This document shows, piece after piece, positions 25,289 to 36,003 of a DNA stretch of 64,000 bases. Origin of the DNA: Caprella mutica (taxonomy: Eukaryota > Arthropoda > Malacostraca > Amphipoda > Caprellidae); NCBI GenBank assembly GCA_947561585.1, contig CANNZV010001174.1, positions 143,501 to 207,500 of the forward strand, in the 5' to 3' direction. Position numbers and translations under genes: made by a program. Every line of letters begins with the position of its first letter. Position 1 is the first letter of the stretch. The notes beneath the pieces are model-generated. The model searched no databases and had not been told where the DNA came from. It saw only the letters and a program-made list of their open reading frames with translations.

Positions 25289-26355
25289 AAAGGTCTTCTC
25301 CAAACATAAATTTTTTTTATTTTACTTCCGACTTTCTAATTTTCAGTCTGAAGAAGAAGAATGTACACCATTTGTTCTGATTGTCAACTAGGTATTAGGT
25401 TTAAAGGTCCCCTCCAAGCAAATATTTTTATTACTTTATTCAACGAGGCTAATGTTCCTTATCATTTTGCTGCAAACCGCATCGAATTTGGTAGCATATT
25501 TTTAATTTTATATACTTTTAAAGATTTTAAAAATCAAAACTCTACAAAACCTATTTTACTTCCGACTTACTAATTTAAGAAATTTTCAGCCTGAAGAAAA
25601 AGAATGTACACCATTTGTTTTGATTGTCAACTAGGTATTAGGTTTAACAAATCCATTTAATATTCGTGTATAGGTATAAAATTGAATGAACTTATAATAG
25701 AAACGTTTATATACTTTAGGAAACAATTAATATCTAAAATAATTTGAAGAAAGGCCGAAAACGCATGGTTTGTTTGTAAAATTAAAATTTGTAATCAAAA
25801 CAAAGAGTGTACAATCTTCTTCTTGAGCATCAGAATAGTGATTCGCTCAATTGTTGCTCACAGAGTATTAAAAAACTTTAAAAATAAATTATAAAAATAT
25901 ATACTGAACGAAATTGTATGTAGTTTGCAGAATAATGATCGTAGACCTTAGTTCTATAATATTATGTAATAAACTCATTTTTTTCCCGGAGCCTGGAGAG
26001 GACCTTTAATAAATCTATTTAATATTCGTGTAGAGGTATAAACTTATTATAGGAACGTTTATTTAATTCAGGAAACAATTAATATCTCAAACAGAGGCAA
26101 AAAACGCATTGTTTGTTCAAAAATGTAAATTTACAATCAAAACAAAGAGTGCACAATCTTCTTTCTCAGCGTCAGGTTAGTGATTCGCTCAATTGTTGCA
26201 CACAGAGTATTAAAAAACTTTAAAATTAAGCAAATAATAAAATATATTCTGAACCGAATTGAATGCGGTTTGCAGAATAATGATCGCAAACCTTAGTTCT
26301 ATAATATTATGTAAAAAACTCATTTTTTTCCCGGAGCCTGGAGAGGACCTTTAAG
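25289..26355. mobile_element. Inverted-repeat element with TAAAGGTCCTCTCCA-like ends and duplicated right arm
   Basis: Left-end sequences TAAAGGTC.CTCCAA occur at 25289 and 25403; right ends CTGGAGAGGACCTTTA at 26001 and 26338. TGCAAACCGCAT.GAATT appears inverted at both sides. The right arm exists twice as a ~340-bp direct duplication (25800-26020 and 26140-26355), each with GATTCGCTCAATTGTTG. No coding capacity seen. Confidence 0.6.
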
Positions 26356-26835
26356 ATACAAGATCTTCATTCAGCATAGCTATATTGTTATTTTATAAAA
26401 TTAATTATTCCACTTAATTGGTGATATCATAAATTACATATTGCTTTTTATACGATATATTTCCATCATACATTATATTTCTTTTATACAATTGATCATT
26501 TCCATTATAAATTAAATATTTCTTCCTTTATCCCCACTATGTCATTATTAAGCATAAATTTAAAATTAAATATATGGCAAGCTATATTATTAATCATTAG
26601 GGTGGCAATTGTTCGGGGGTAGCAATTGTCCTTGTGGCAATTTTCTGCATGGGTGGCACTTTTCCTAGCACCATACCTATATCATATTATATTAAAGATC
26701 GATATTATATATGTTTTTAGTTTTCTTATATGATCGAAAATGTGGAACCATCTGATAACTTTTCCTAGTTAGTGTGGATCATAGTAAACAGAATAGTATA
26801 GTACCCCAGTTACATGTATTATTCAAATTTATTCT
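26356..26835. other. AT-rich spacer with a MITE fragment
   Basis: 26715-26770 holds a right end of the GGGTAAGTT family (CTTATATGATCGAAAATGTG then GAACCATCTGATAAC). Otherwise nothing recognised. Confidence 0.45.
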
Positions 26836-26935
26836 GGGTAGGCCGTGACGTCATGTATGTAAACAAGAGGTCACGTCATAGTAAACAGAATTGCTGTGGG
26901 TCACGTGGAATAGAGAATTAAGATGGCGGCCAACG
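26836..26935 (+). promoter_or_regulatory. CRE/E-box-rich promoter-like segment ahead of the THAP reading frame
   Basis: Within 100 bp there is a full CRE palindrome TGACGTCA (26846-26853), a near-CRE TCACGTCA (26871-26878), an E-box CACGTG (26902-26907) and AAGATGGCGGC (26922 onward), which resembles the YY1-type downstream promoter/start motif. A further TGACGTCA is at 27213-27220. The stretch is richer in GC and CpG than its surroundings. Promoter function is inferred from motif clustering only. Confidence 0.4.
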
Positions 26936-27208
26936 CGACCGATCTGACTAATGATCTAATTATCTTGAATAAATCGTCTTCTTCAAGACTAAAAATTTGT
27001 TACTATTTTGGGTGTAAAAAGACCAGTAGCAATTTCATCAACAGTCATTTTTAATTTTCGTCCGTATGACTATACAGATTGGATAATAGCATGCTGTAAT
27101 GTGGAATTAAAAAAAATATCACCGCAAACGTTATTTAACAAAAGTTGGGTGTGTTGCAGCCATCTTTTGTGTTTGTACTGTACGTACAAACGTACGCACC
27201 ATTGTTGA
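26923..27208 (+). pseudogene. THAP-type C2CH zinc-finger coding segment with a one-base frameshift
   Basis: An ATG at 26923 in the context AAGATGGCGGCC opens a frame reading MAANATDLTNDL... and then CYYFGC, the first half of a THAP zinc finger, before a TAA at 27052-27054. Shifted by one base in the T-run at 27048-27052, the next frame continues FNFRPYDYTDW and ends with KSWVCCSH, matching the THAP spacing C-x4-C, 46 residues, C-x2-H, with the invariant Trp. The frame stops at 27206-27208. THAP proteins are sequence-specific DNA-binding factors or transposase-derived (P-element type) proteins. Either this is a decayed gene or first exon, or the T-run length is an assembly error. No downstream exon was identified. 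Confidence 0.55.
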
Positions 27209-27334
27209 CATGTGACGTCACAGCCTACCGGGACACGCGTAATATCCCCCCTATAGCTCTGGGATACTATATATTCTCTGTACTGTGGTGTGGATAGTAG
27301 TTTAGGACGGTAGGTACTACACAAATAGTTCGTG

Positions 27335-27445
27335 TCGTGGGAATGTCGTGTGTTGCAAAATCCATAGAGTCAACCGATACGAGACACGTGTTGAATCATG
27401 TTTCATTTTTCCCAAGTGTGATTCAACATGCTTAGGTAAGTTCTA
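27335..27445 (+). other. Possible untranslated or decayed exon with a strong splice donor
   Basis: A short frame starting MSCVAKSIESTDTRHV and ending VSFFPSVIQHA then stop precedes CTTAG followed by GTAAGTTC, a good donor near 27434. The C and VSFFP spacing faintly recalls a THAP start, but evidence is weak. Confidence 0.2.
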
Positions 27446-28285
27446 TAATAATTAATAGCTACGTTATAAAAGCGTGATCATAATTATTTGGTACATATCG
27501 CCTAGAATAATACAGTAGATCTACCATTGTATGTAACGTGCACCATAAAAGCAAGCGCTCATTTGGCGTATTTCAATAAATGATAACTCTTAGTGAAATT
27601 TACCTTCCATATTATAATGTGAATTTTTACTTATTTCATATGCTTCTATCCACTTTTTATAGTAAAAACATTACATACTTTGTTTAATGCAGTACTGGTT
27701 TGATGATACAATGATATTTTATGAAAAATATAATATTTTTCTATTTTTTTTATCATTTCTGGGTTGTAATTTGTATATATTCGCTTCTATAATTTACGTA
27801 GAATAGTCAATATCCCTCATCAACCAATGGAACATTCTATGGTTCTATATGTAATTCTAAAAAAATCATATCAGTTTATTTTAATTTAGTTTCTCTAGTC
27901 TATCAAGGAATAATATTTTCAAAATGGAATTAGGCATATCTTGTGAAGCAGATCTATACGCTATAGCTGTAAGCACCACAATTAGTATATGAATTAATAT
28001 AGACATTAATTTTCACTGGTTCATTTATAAGATATATTTTTCCTACTGTCGAACCTATTATAAACAAAAGAATTTTTTTTTCATCATTCTATTAGGTTTT
28101 CGTAAAATTTCAGTGTTTTATATGTATTTTTTATTATTGTTACATCTAAAAACACCTAGTGGATTGAGGATTAAATGAAAGTTTATCTATATAAGATATG
28201 GGGAGTTTGTAATTTTTATTTATATAATGTTTGTATTTCATTGAGTAATTGTATTCATATCCATAATAAGATTTTTACATAATTA
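27446..28285. other. AT-rich non-coding stretch
   Basis: No gene, RNA or repeat family recognised. Confidence 0.5.
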
Positions 28286-28436
28286 TTAATTGGTATCCAT
28301 GACACCTTTCACCTGCAGGTATCATGGATACCAATGAAAATGAAAGTTAAATAATAATTATAAATTTTAATAAAAAAAATTCTTTTACGATCGGAAATGT
28401 GGAACCATCCAATAACTTGGAATTAACCCTATATAC
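28286..28436. mobile_element. Partial GGGTAAGTT-family MITE with palindromic core
   Basis: Palindrome GGTATCCATGACACC...GGTATCATGGATACC at 28292-28332, then a right end CGGAAATGTGGAACCATCCA and AATTAACCCTATA. The left end is not evident. Confidence 0.55.
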
Positions 28437-29840
28437 ACATGCAGTGCTACACGTATTAAAAGTATTATCAAAAAATGCTATGATTTCACATCACAAATGT
28501 ATTTCTATAGTGAGTTATTGTCTTCGTATTTTCGTAAGATAAAATAATCCTAAAAATCAAAACACGACACACATAGCTAAAAAAAACTAGAAGAAGATGA
28601 CATATTAACCCCAACTCACTTACCGAGTACTGCGACCGTAAAGGAGTGTCTGAGTAATGGGACCCATATTAACTTTCAGTTGTTAATAAAAGAATGTCTT
28701 TGATTTAAATTACGTCGTATAAATATATAACATATACCTTATACAATCGTTATCAAATATAACTATGTAAGATATATTACTTCTTTTCTCCAATAATTTA
28801 TTTCATCAACACGATGACTATTAACAAAAAACTTAACCACCAGAAATCTAATATCGGTTAAAAATTTAAAAATATATCAAACAAGAAATCCTATCTTTTA
28901 ATTATTAAAAATGTAAACCGTTACCAGTGTAAAATAGTAATGTCCTGTTATATTTGATAGGTATTAAATGAGAATATGTATCTATTTACAAAATGACTAA
29001 GTAATACTGAAATAATATATGATTTAAATAGTATAAATCAAAGAGCCAACACTATCAGAAAACCTTTTTTTAAATTAATATTTCATCCATTAAAGATGAT
29101 CAAAATTTAAGCACCGTTCACACGGCACAACTTTTGTTGTTGCCTATTTGTCAATTGATGACAAATGAGTTATGAAGTATTGGTTCCTTCATAACTCAGA
29201 GCCACATCATATCAGGGGTGCACTAGATAGTTTTCTATGGATAAAATCATAGAAAACGATGGGCATTGAGGGATAACTATGACGAAATTCTTGACGTGTA
29301 TCGTTTTCTATATTTCAAACATAGAAAATATCTCATAACTCGGGTGCATTTCATTTCGGTCCCCCATTACTCGAGTGTTTCAGAACTCATGAGGTTTGCT
29401 GTACACACAGAGTTACAAAATATTTAAACAAATCCAACAGAATGTCTACACTGTGTATGCTGAGTCTTATTATATCTAATTAAAATAACACTACCTTCCT
29501 AGGTAGTTTTAAAAATATTTGGTAATGAAGATTTGTGAGCAGGAAAAGCATCTTCTAAAGTATATCGCAGTTACTCATTTCAAAACACATGTTGGAAACG
29601 CTCTAGAGTTTCAGTTTTCTGCATCACAAGATGGCCAGAGTTGCTTAAATTTGCAACATTAAACACAATTTCAATAAGTTCCCAGGGGCTTCTTCATTGA
29701 ACCTGATTCCTTACCATTCCAAAATCATTTTTTTCATTACAAGCAACAGAACAACAACACACACACTCTATATGAAAGGTACAATATATTATAGATATCA
29801 TTCAATCCAATTCAAAACAGTAATTATTCATAGGAAGTTA
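28437..29840. other. Intergenic stretch downstream of the SDR gene
   Basis: AT-rich. Around 29105-29420 there are short inverted pieces (ATAGTTTTCTATG / CATAGAAAAC) that may be an old transposon, not classifiable. Confidence 0.4.
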
Positions 29841-29846
29841 TTTAAT
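29841..29846 (-). terminator. Candidate poly(A) signal (ATTAAA) for the SDR gene
   Basis: ATTAAA on the minus strand about 105 nt beyond the SDR stop codon, a reasonable distance for 3' end formation. It is a common hexamer in AT-rich DNA, so only a candidate. Confidence 0.3.
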
Positions 29847-29948
29847 ATATTAACATGAATCCACTTATATTTCTCCAATTTAGATCAAATTAATCCAATT
29901 TTTTTTAAAGTTTGATTTCAGATGAAGTACCTACAAACTAGGTAACAC

Positions 29949-32900
29949 TCAATCGTCGTGTTCATCCACTTCAGCTTCCATGAAGTCCACAAGTAAGTTT
30001 GTCAAGGCAGGAGGCAATATACTGGAAACAATATAAGTCAAACGTGAATTCAAAATATAAAATAAACATGGATTAGGAATGAAACCTGTCGATATCTTTA
30101 TTTTTCGTATATATATAGTATTAAATACTAACGAAACATCGCAGTATTTGGACACTCAAAGCAATCGGAAAGGGGTATTATCATAGATCATGATAGATCG
30201 ATCCATCATAGATTCTTAAAGCTCATATTGGTTACCTATGTTAACGCCCATTTTCCTTTATCTATAAATATCGAATTCAATTTAAAGATCTACTCTAAGC
30301 TCACCTGCATAATTTGAAAATGTAAAAGTCTTTAGGAGGAATTGAGATAAACTTGTGCTCCCTCTGAATTCCATCGATGATGATTTCGGCCGCTTTGTCG
30401 GGCTTCAGAATGGGATTTAGAGCAGGGAACCTGATGCAGAAATTATTACTATTATTAAAATAAAGATTGAACGTCTATTTTAACCATTAAGAATCAGAAA
30501 GGAAAAGGAAAATTAATTGTAAAGTTCCAATCAATGGAAAGATAAATACCAGGGACCTTCTAGAAGCAGTCAGAAAGGAATTTGGCTCCATGCACAAAAT
30601 CATCTACTTCTAGTAGGTGGCAAACGCATCAGAATCGTTAATCTACTGACACGATCTAATAGATTGATTCAAATTGAACAAAAAACTTTTCGGTGATGAA
30701 AATTGGTATCTTAAAACTTACCTGACACGCGGCTTGTGGGCCAACCCTGTGTCAATAATGAAGGGATGAACTGTAGTTAGTTTGATGTCAGGGTAGCGGT
30801 TGTCGTATCTCAGTTCTTCTTTCAAACCGTCCATCAAACCTAAACCAGATTATACATTCGAGTAGTATTCAGCAAATAGATTTAAATTGAACATTACGAT
30901 AATTTGAAAGGTTGAGATACATTTTAATTGATAGACTAATTCACTAAGAAGTATTTGAACATTGTTTTCAATGTTTGTTAATCAATTTCAAACATTTGCA
31001 AATCAGTTTTGTTAAAACAGTCCTTGAAAAGGTTTTTCTATTGTTGAAATCCATTAGATGAATAATTCAGTGTATTTGGCACAGTTGGTACTAGTGTCTT
31101 TTTGAATCTGATTAATAGGTACTTAAATTAGTTCACAGTAAAACTTACAGAATAGAAGTTTAATGATATTTTTCCAACGTTATCAAAAACCTACTGGAAA
31201 CCGGGACACCTCAATGAATATAATTCACCTTAAACATGTTAATTTACTAACCTGTGACTGCAAATTTAGAGCTACAGTAAGGCACCAAATTACTGGTCCC
31301 CATCAAACCAGCAATGGACGAAAGGGCCACGATATGACCTGTACCTCGGGACTGGAAGACTGGAAGCCATTCGCGAATAGTCTGCAAAAAGTACAATGTA
31401 CTAAATCCTGCTACTTTTATTTGAAGATATGATATTTCAAAATTGTGAGAATAATCAGATTGTCACAGTTACCTACCCAGAAATGGGCGAAAACGTTGAT
31501 TTTGAATAGATTTTCAATGACCTCTGGCGTGTGTTTCATGAAAGATTTGCAAGGCATGATACCTGCATTGTTAATGAGCAATGTTATGTCTCCCACCTCA
31601 TCCTTCACCTGTAACGAGAGGAAGTAGAGAGGATGTAGAGAGGATATTAAGAGAGGATGTAAAGAGAGGATATTAAGAGAGGAAGTAGAGAGGATGTAGA
31701 GAGGATATTAAGAGAGGATGTAAAGAGAGGATATAAAGAGAGGATAAAAAGAGAGGATGTAAAGAGAGGATATGAAGAGAGGATATGAAGAGAGGATGTA
31801 AAGAGAGGATTTAAGCATATGATGTAATTACACAGGGTGCATCCATCATCTTGGTGTTCCACAATTCAAACACAATTTTAATTCGGTTGGTTTTAAAAGA
31901 ATAAAAAGACTTTAGAACTATATTATTTAGGTTTATATATTCCCTTATGTACCATATTTCTGTTTGGTGGGCATAGTTTTGCATAACTAAATTTAGACGA
32001 GTCTGGAATGAAATTCTATGCAAAATTAACATGGTTGTTATTTTTGTTCTTCAACTCATTGATATCCTTGGCTTGAATGTGATAAACTTTACTCTAGATG
32101 AATCGCAATAGAAAGAAATCAAAAGGAGGAAGATCAGGTGATCTTGGTGGCCACTTAATGATCACGTCACCATCTGTAATTCTGTCTATCTACCTGTTTG
32201 GAAACTTTTTATTCAGTCACTGTCTGACAGTTCTTGACCATAAAGGTCAAGAAAAAGGTCCTCTATCTTGCATAAAGGCAAATCTTTCTTAATCTGGTAA
32301 AATCAAAAATCAGGCAAAAAGTCAGACTGGAGTAAATCGGGATGATTATCGCCATTACCATTTGTATGAATTATTTGTCGTGTCACCGGGAATATTTTAA
32401 ACCAATATTTAATTTATTCATATTTAATACTTATAATATGCACTTCTTGCACTGCTGCACATATTCGTTATGTATTAAATGTATTTGTATGAACGTAGAA
32501 ACTGTATTTATGTGTGTATATAGGTTTGAAGGTACAATTGTTCCACAATGTTTAAATAAATTTAAATACCGTTTCATATTCACTACTTCAATTTGCCCGA
32601 TTTGCCAATGATGGCGACAGAAAGGGCTTGATTAGATTAGTTTTATCGCTGTAAATATTTTACTATGTCATACCCGTGGAACAAATCTTTTCAATGAAAA
32701 TATCGTTATCATGAATGAAAACTGGGCCAGAAATTCCCCCATCCCAAATGGTCACCCACACAGTTTTTCGAGGTGAATGAAGTGGCTCCTCTGCTGTCCA
32801 GTGAGGGTTACTAGTGCACCAGTAATGGCAACTGTAAAGGGCCGTACACACGTAGGGTTTTTTAAGTCTTTCCACCAGACTTTTTGCTAAGCTTCTCCTA

Positions 32901-34854
32901 CTTTTTCCATGAGAATAAAAGAAAAAATGATATAATTATTATTTATTTTAGTTGATATGGAATACTGAAATAAATAATATTTATATCCCTTTTTCTTATA
33001 TTTTCATGGAAAAAGTAGGAGGAGCTCAGCGAAAAGTCTGGTGGGAAGACTTAAAAACCCTGCGTGTGTACGGCCCTTTAGTGTTTGCTCCACCGTGGAC
33101 ATGGATATAGGCTTTATCAGAAAACATTTGTTGCTACCGAGCAGACGGAAATCCTGTGAATGCAAAATCTTATCTAACATTTCTTCAGAAAATGCCGTTC
33201 TTTCTGCACCGTCTTTTTTGTTGAGTTATTGAACAAATAAAATGGATGAGTATACAATGAATAAAATTATACAGTCTTGAGATTATTTGAAAAGAAAGCG
33301 AATTCAAATCAAACCAACATTATAAGGAAGTTATTAAAGGTTAGAAAATGGAACACTGCGATGTTACACCCTGTAGTTGGAAATTTTACTTATACTTTAA
33401 AGTGTAAAAGTATTTCAATCTTGTATCTATTAGCTAAATAACTTTTATTCTATATATAATTAACCTAATCATGATATAATGATCCTATTTAGTATAGAGT
33501 GCACCTGTAACTATTTAGACTTTTAGAGTAGACTGTAGATGCGCTCATACTGTATAGAATTTGAGAAGTACAGCTTTAAAATATTCCAAACAAAGGCTAA
33601 TAAAACAGTGGCTACAATATTACAAAACAGTGGCTAATAACAACCATTTCCCCATTCATAACAATAGTTACTTCATCCATAACAATAGTTACTCCATTCA
33701 TAACAATAGTTACCTTATCCATAACAGTTTTCACTTGTTCTCTATCAGAGACGTCTAGTTTGTATCCCCAGGCGATTCCGTCTTCAGTCTTTATTTTCTC
33801 CACTGTGTCATTGTTCCACGACTGAAATGGTAAAAAGAAATAATTAGATAAGTTTGTTAGTGTATAATATTGCAATACATCTTCCAGAACTCTTCCTCTA
33901 ACGGAAAATACTAATTTCAATTAAATAATTTTTATAGTACCTACATATTTTTGATGAAATTGTGTTTATGTTTTTTTATTAGTTTTATTATTATTTACCT
34001 CATTAATATCACAGCAAATGACTTTAACTCCCAATCTTGATAACTGCAATGCCAACTCTTTACCAATGCCATGACCTGCTCCTGTAACCTGAAAAAGAAT
34101 AAATGAGTTAGGAATTGATAAGTGATTTAAACTTTAATATCTATAAAAATAATAGATAACAAATAATATCGTATAAATAGATATATAAGAGACCGGAAAT
34201 TTTTAATAACTTGAATAAAAAAATATACAGTAAGAGAATGATTGATATTCAGCAACATATATATATATATATATATTATATTGCAAGAAGATACACCACT
34301 ATCTCAAATTTCTCTCCCACATGTGTTTCAAAATGACTACTCTATAGCCGTTACTACAATCGCAACATTTACTGTTAATTAACATCATGAAGACATCTTT
34401 TGACTTGTTTTTATTTACGATATTCTCTCAGCAAACTGTACATATCTCTTTTTTAAATTAAATATTAACTATTTAACCATAGTAACGGCTAATAGCAAAT
34501 TTGAAATACAGGTGGCAGCACGATGCATTTTTGAAACAGTAATTTTCGAGAATGGTGAATGTTATAGACTTATAGTAGTGCTATAACATTGATTTCTCTC
34601 CTTAAATGTTATTCATATTTTCTACAAAGACAACTATAGCATTCATATCATTAATATTTTCATTTAGTCATACATTAAGTTTATTTATCTTAGTAACTCA
34701 CCAAGGCAATTTCCCCACCAATATTTTTCTTCTCTCTAGGCAGGAAGAAGTGGTAGACTGTGGAGATAATTATCACACCTGCTCTAAGTAACAGCTGTAC
34801 CAAGTCACTAATTATCATAAACCACTGGTAGACAATCATGATTATGGCAATCAT
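29949..34854 (-). CDS. Short-chain dehydrogenase/reductase, SDR16C-like (epidermal retinol dehydrogenase / 17-beta-HSD 11-13 type), eight coding exons
   Basis: NAD(P)-dependent oxidoreductase, probably acting on retinoid, steroid or lipid alcohols at ER or lipid-droplet membranes. Exons on the minus strand: 34854-34702, 34088-33999, 33821-33714, 31608-31477, 31381-31252, 30839-30722, 30430-30305, 30021-29949. They sum to 930 nt (309 aa plus stop, the usual family length) with consistent phases and GT-AG ends. The first ~35 residues are hydrophobic, a membrane anchor typical of SDR16C enzymes. The cofactor motif TGAGHGIG is at 53-60, NNAG at 130-133, catalytic Ser at 182/183, Tyr196 and Lys200 in YCSSK, and the post-catalytic VHPFIIDTG block follows. 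The ATG chosen is the first in frame after a pyrimidine-rich CAG near 34932, so a 5'UTR intron is likely. Exact substrate and orthology (several insect paralogues exist) cannot be settled from sequence alone. Confidence 0.93.
31612..31816 (-). repeat. 12-13-bp purine/pyrimidine tandem repeat abutting an SDR splice acceptor
   Basis: About 16 units of GAGAGGATGTAAA / GAGAGGATATTAA type. On the gene strand this is a ~200-nt run of CCTCTCTT-rich sequence ending directly in the acceptor (CTCGTTACAG) of the exon at 31608, so the array forms the polypyrimidine tract. Confidence 0.85.
32835..33080. mobile_element. Foldback MITE, GGCCGTACACACG family, copy 2, in SDR intron 3
   Basis: TAAAGGGCCGTACACACG at the left and CGTGTGTACGGCCCTTTA at the right, fully symmetric tips; arms include TTTTTCCATGAGAATA and complement. 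Unlike copy 1 its centre lacks the complete palindrome, showing only a degenerate TTGATATGGAATACTG. Confidence 0.9.
33640..33725 (-). repeat. 21-bp tandem repeat starting at the SDR exon 3 donor
   Basis: Units of GTAACTATTGTTATGAATGG A and GTAACTATTGTTATGGATGA A on the gene strand. The exon's own last codons (GTT ATG GAT AAG) are part of the first unit, so the array straddles the exon-intron border. Confidence 0.85.
34257..34276. repeat. (AT)n microsatellite
   Basis: About ten AT dinucleotides in SDR intron 1. Confidence 0.9.
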
Positions 34855-34991
34855 AATATGCTGCTGGTAAATGATTATAAGACTGATGCAACCATCTGAG
34901 TAATGAGTAACTGATAAACAGAGTACCTGTATCTGAAAAAAACGGTATTAATGTATCGATAAAAGACGGTATCTAATGTGGCTAGATAGGT

Positions 34992-35104
34992 CTCGAAAAA
35001 TTCAGTTTCAGAAAATTCAGTCTCAGAAAATTCGGTCTCGGAAAATTCGGTCTCGGAAAATTCGGTCTCAGAAAATTCAGTCTCGGAAAATTCAGTCTCG
35101 GAAT
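34992..35104. repeat. 15-bp minisatellite, about 7 copies
   Basis: Unit GGAAAATTCGGTCTC with A/G variants, upstream of the SDR gene. Confidence 0.9.
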
Positions 35105-35129
35105 TCTCTTGCTAGGTACTTTTTGACTG

Positions 35130-35255
35130 AGGTATAAATAAAAACTTATCAGTTGGGAAGAGTGCCACCCGTGAATCCCCAGCCAGATTATCAAACAATC
35201 ATGAAGAGTGCAGTGCAACAAACTAGCGGATATAACCAACTAAATAATGGCCAAT
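35130..35255 (+). repeat. Dispersed GC-hairpin repeat, copy 2 (hairpin lost)
   Basis: ATAAATAAAAACTTATCAGT ... AAACAATCATGAAGAGTGCA ... AACAAACTAGCGGATATAAC matches the copy at 24641-24835, but the GC-rich palindrome is replaced by AGTGCCACCCGTGAATCC. Confidence 0.6.
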
Positions 35256-36003
35256 TAAGTTAAAAGTTTCAAAATATTCTTCATTCATTCTGAGACCGAA
35301 ATTTCCGACCACCAACTGATGTATCTGATAGACAGACTATCCATGTATCTATTAACTAAAGACGTATCTGTATTTGTTAAAAAGAGTAAAAGTACGTTTT
35401 GCATTCTGCAATTGTTGCGATCATCGCTCAGCAATGATCGCCCAGCAATAGGATTACATTGAAATAGTATTCAGCTATAATCGCTCGTTACAAAACAGCT
35501 CCATAGGAATAGCATTGAACTAGTGCTCAGTGATAAGATCGTAACAATCGCTACATGCAAAACGTACCTTAAGATGTATCTACCAAGACACGGTCCCAAA
35601 TATATCTACAATGGAGACTCTGTAGCAAAGATACAAGATAAGGATGGTTGGTCTTCTTATCAGTGGCTTGTTTCATCCTGAATAGATTTCATAACAAAGA
35701 TATGAAATGGACAATGAACTGTGAGTAACAAAACTAGATGACGGGTACTCGTAGAGCACATTCCTTTTGCCGCCGCTTATAAATGACCTTGACATTTACC
35801 CTCCCAATCTAATAAACTGGTTCCTGGATAATGACCGATCGTTCCTCCAAATTTCAGGCAATTGGTTGAATAGTTTTTGAGTTATTGATTTATATATGAC
35901 CTTGACCTTTGAGCCGATCACTCCCAAAATTTCACCAGCTGGTTCCTGGACAGTGACCAATAGTCCCACCAAATCCAAAAGAAATTTGTCGGAGACCTTT
36001 TGA

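Noticed and set aside
29105..29420. Complete transposon with GCACCGTTCACACGG end
   Set aside because: A matching opposite terminus was not convincing.
31163..31432. Plus-strand 89-codon frame over the SDR gene
   Set aside because: Antisense shadow of a confirmed SDR coding exon.
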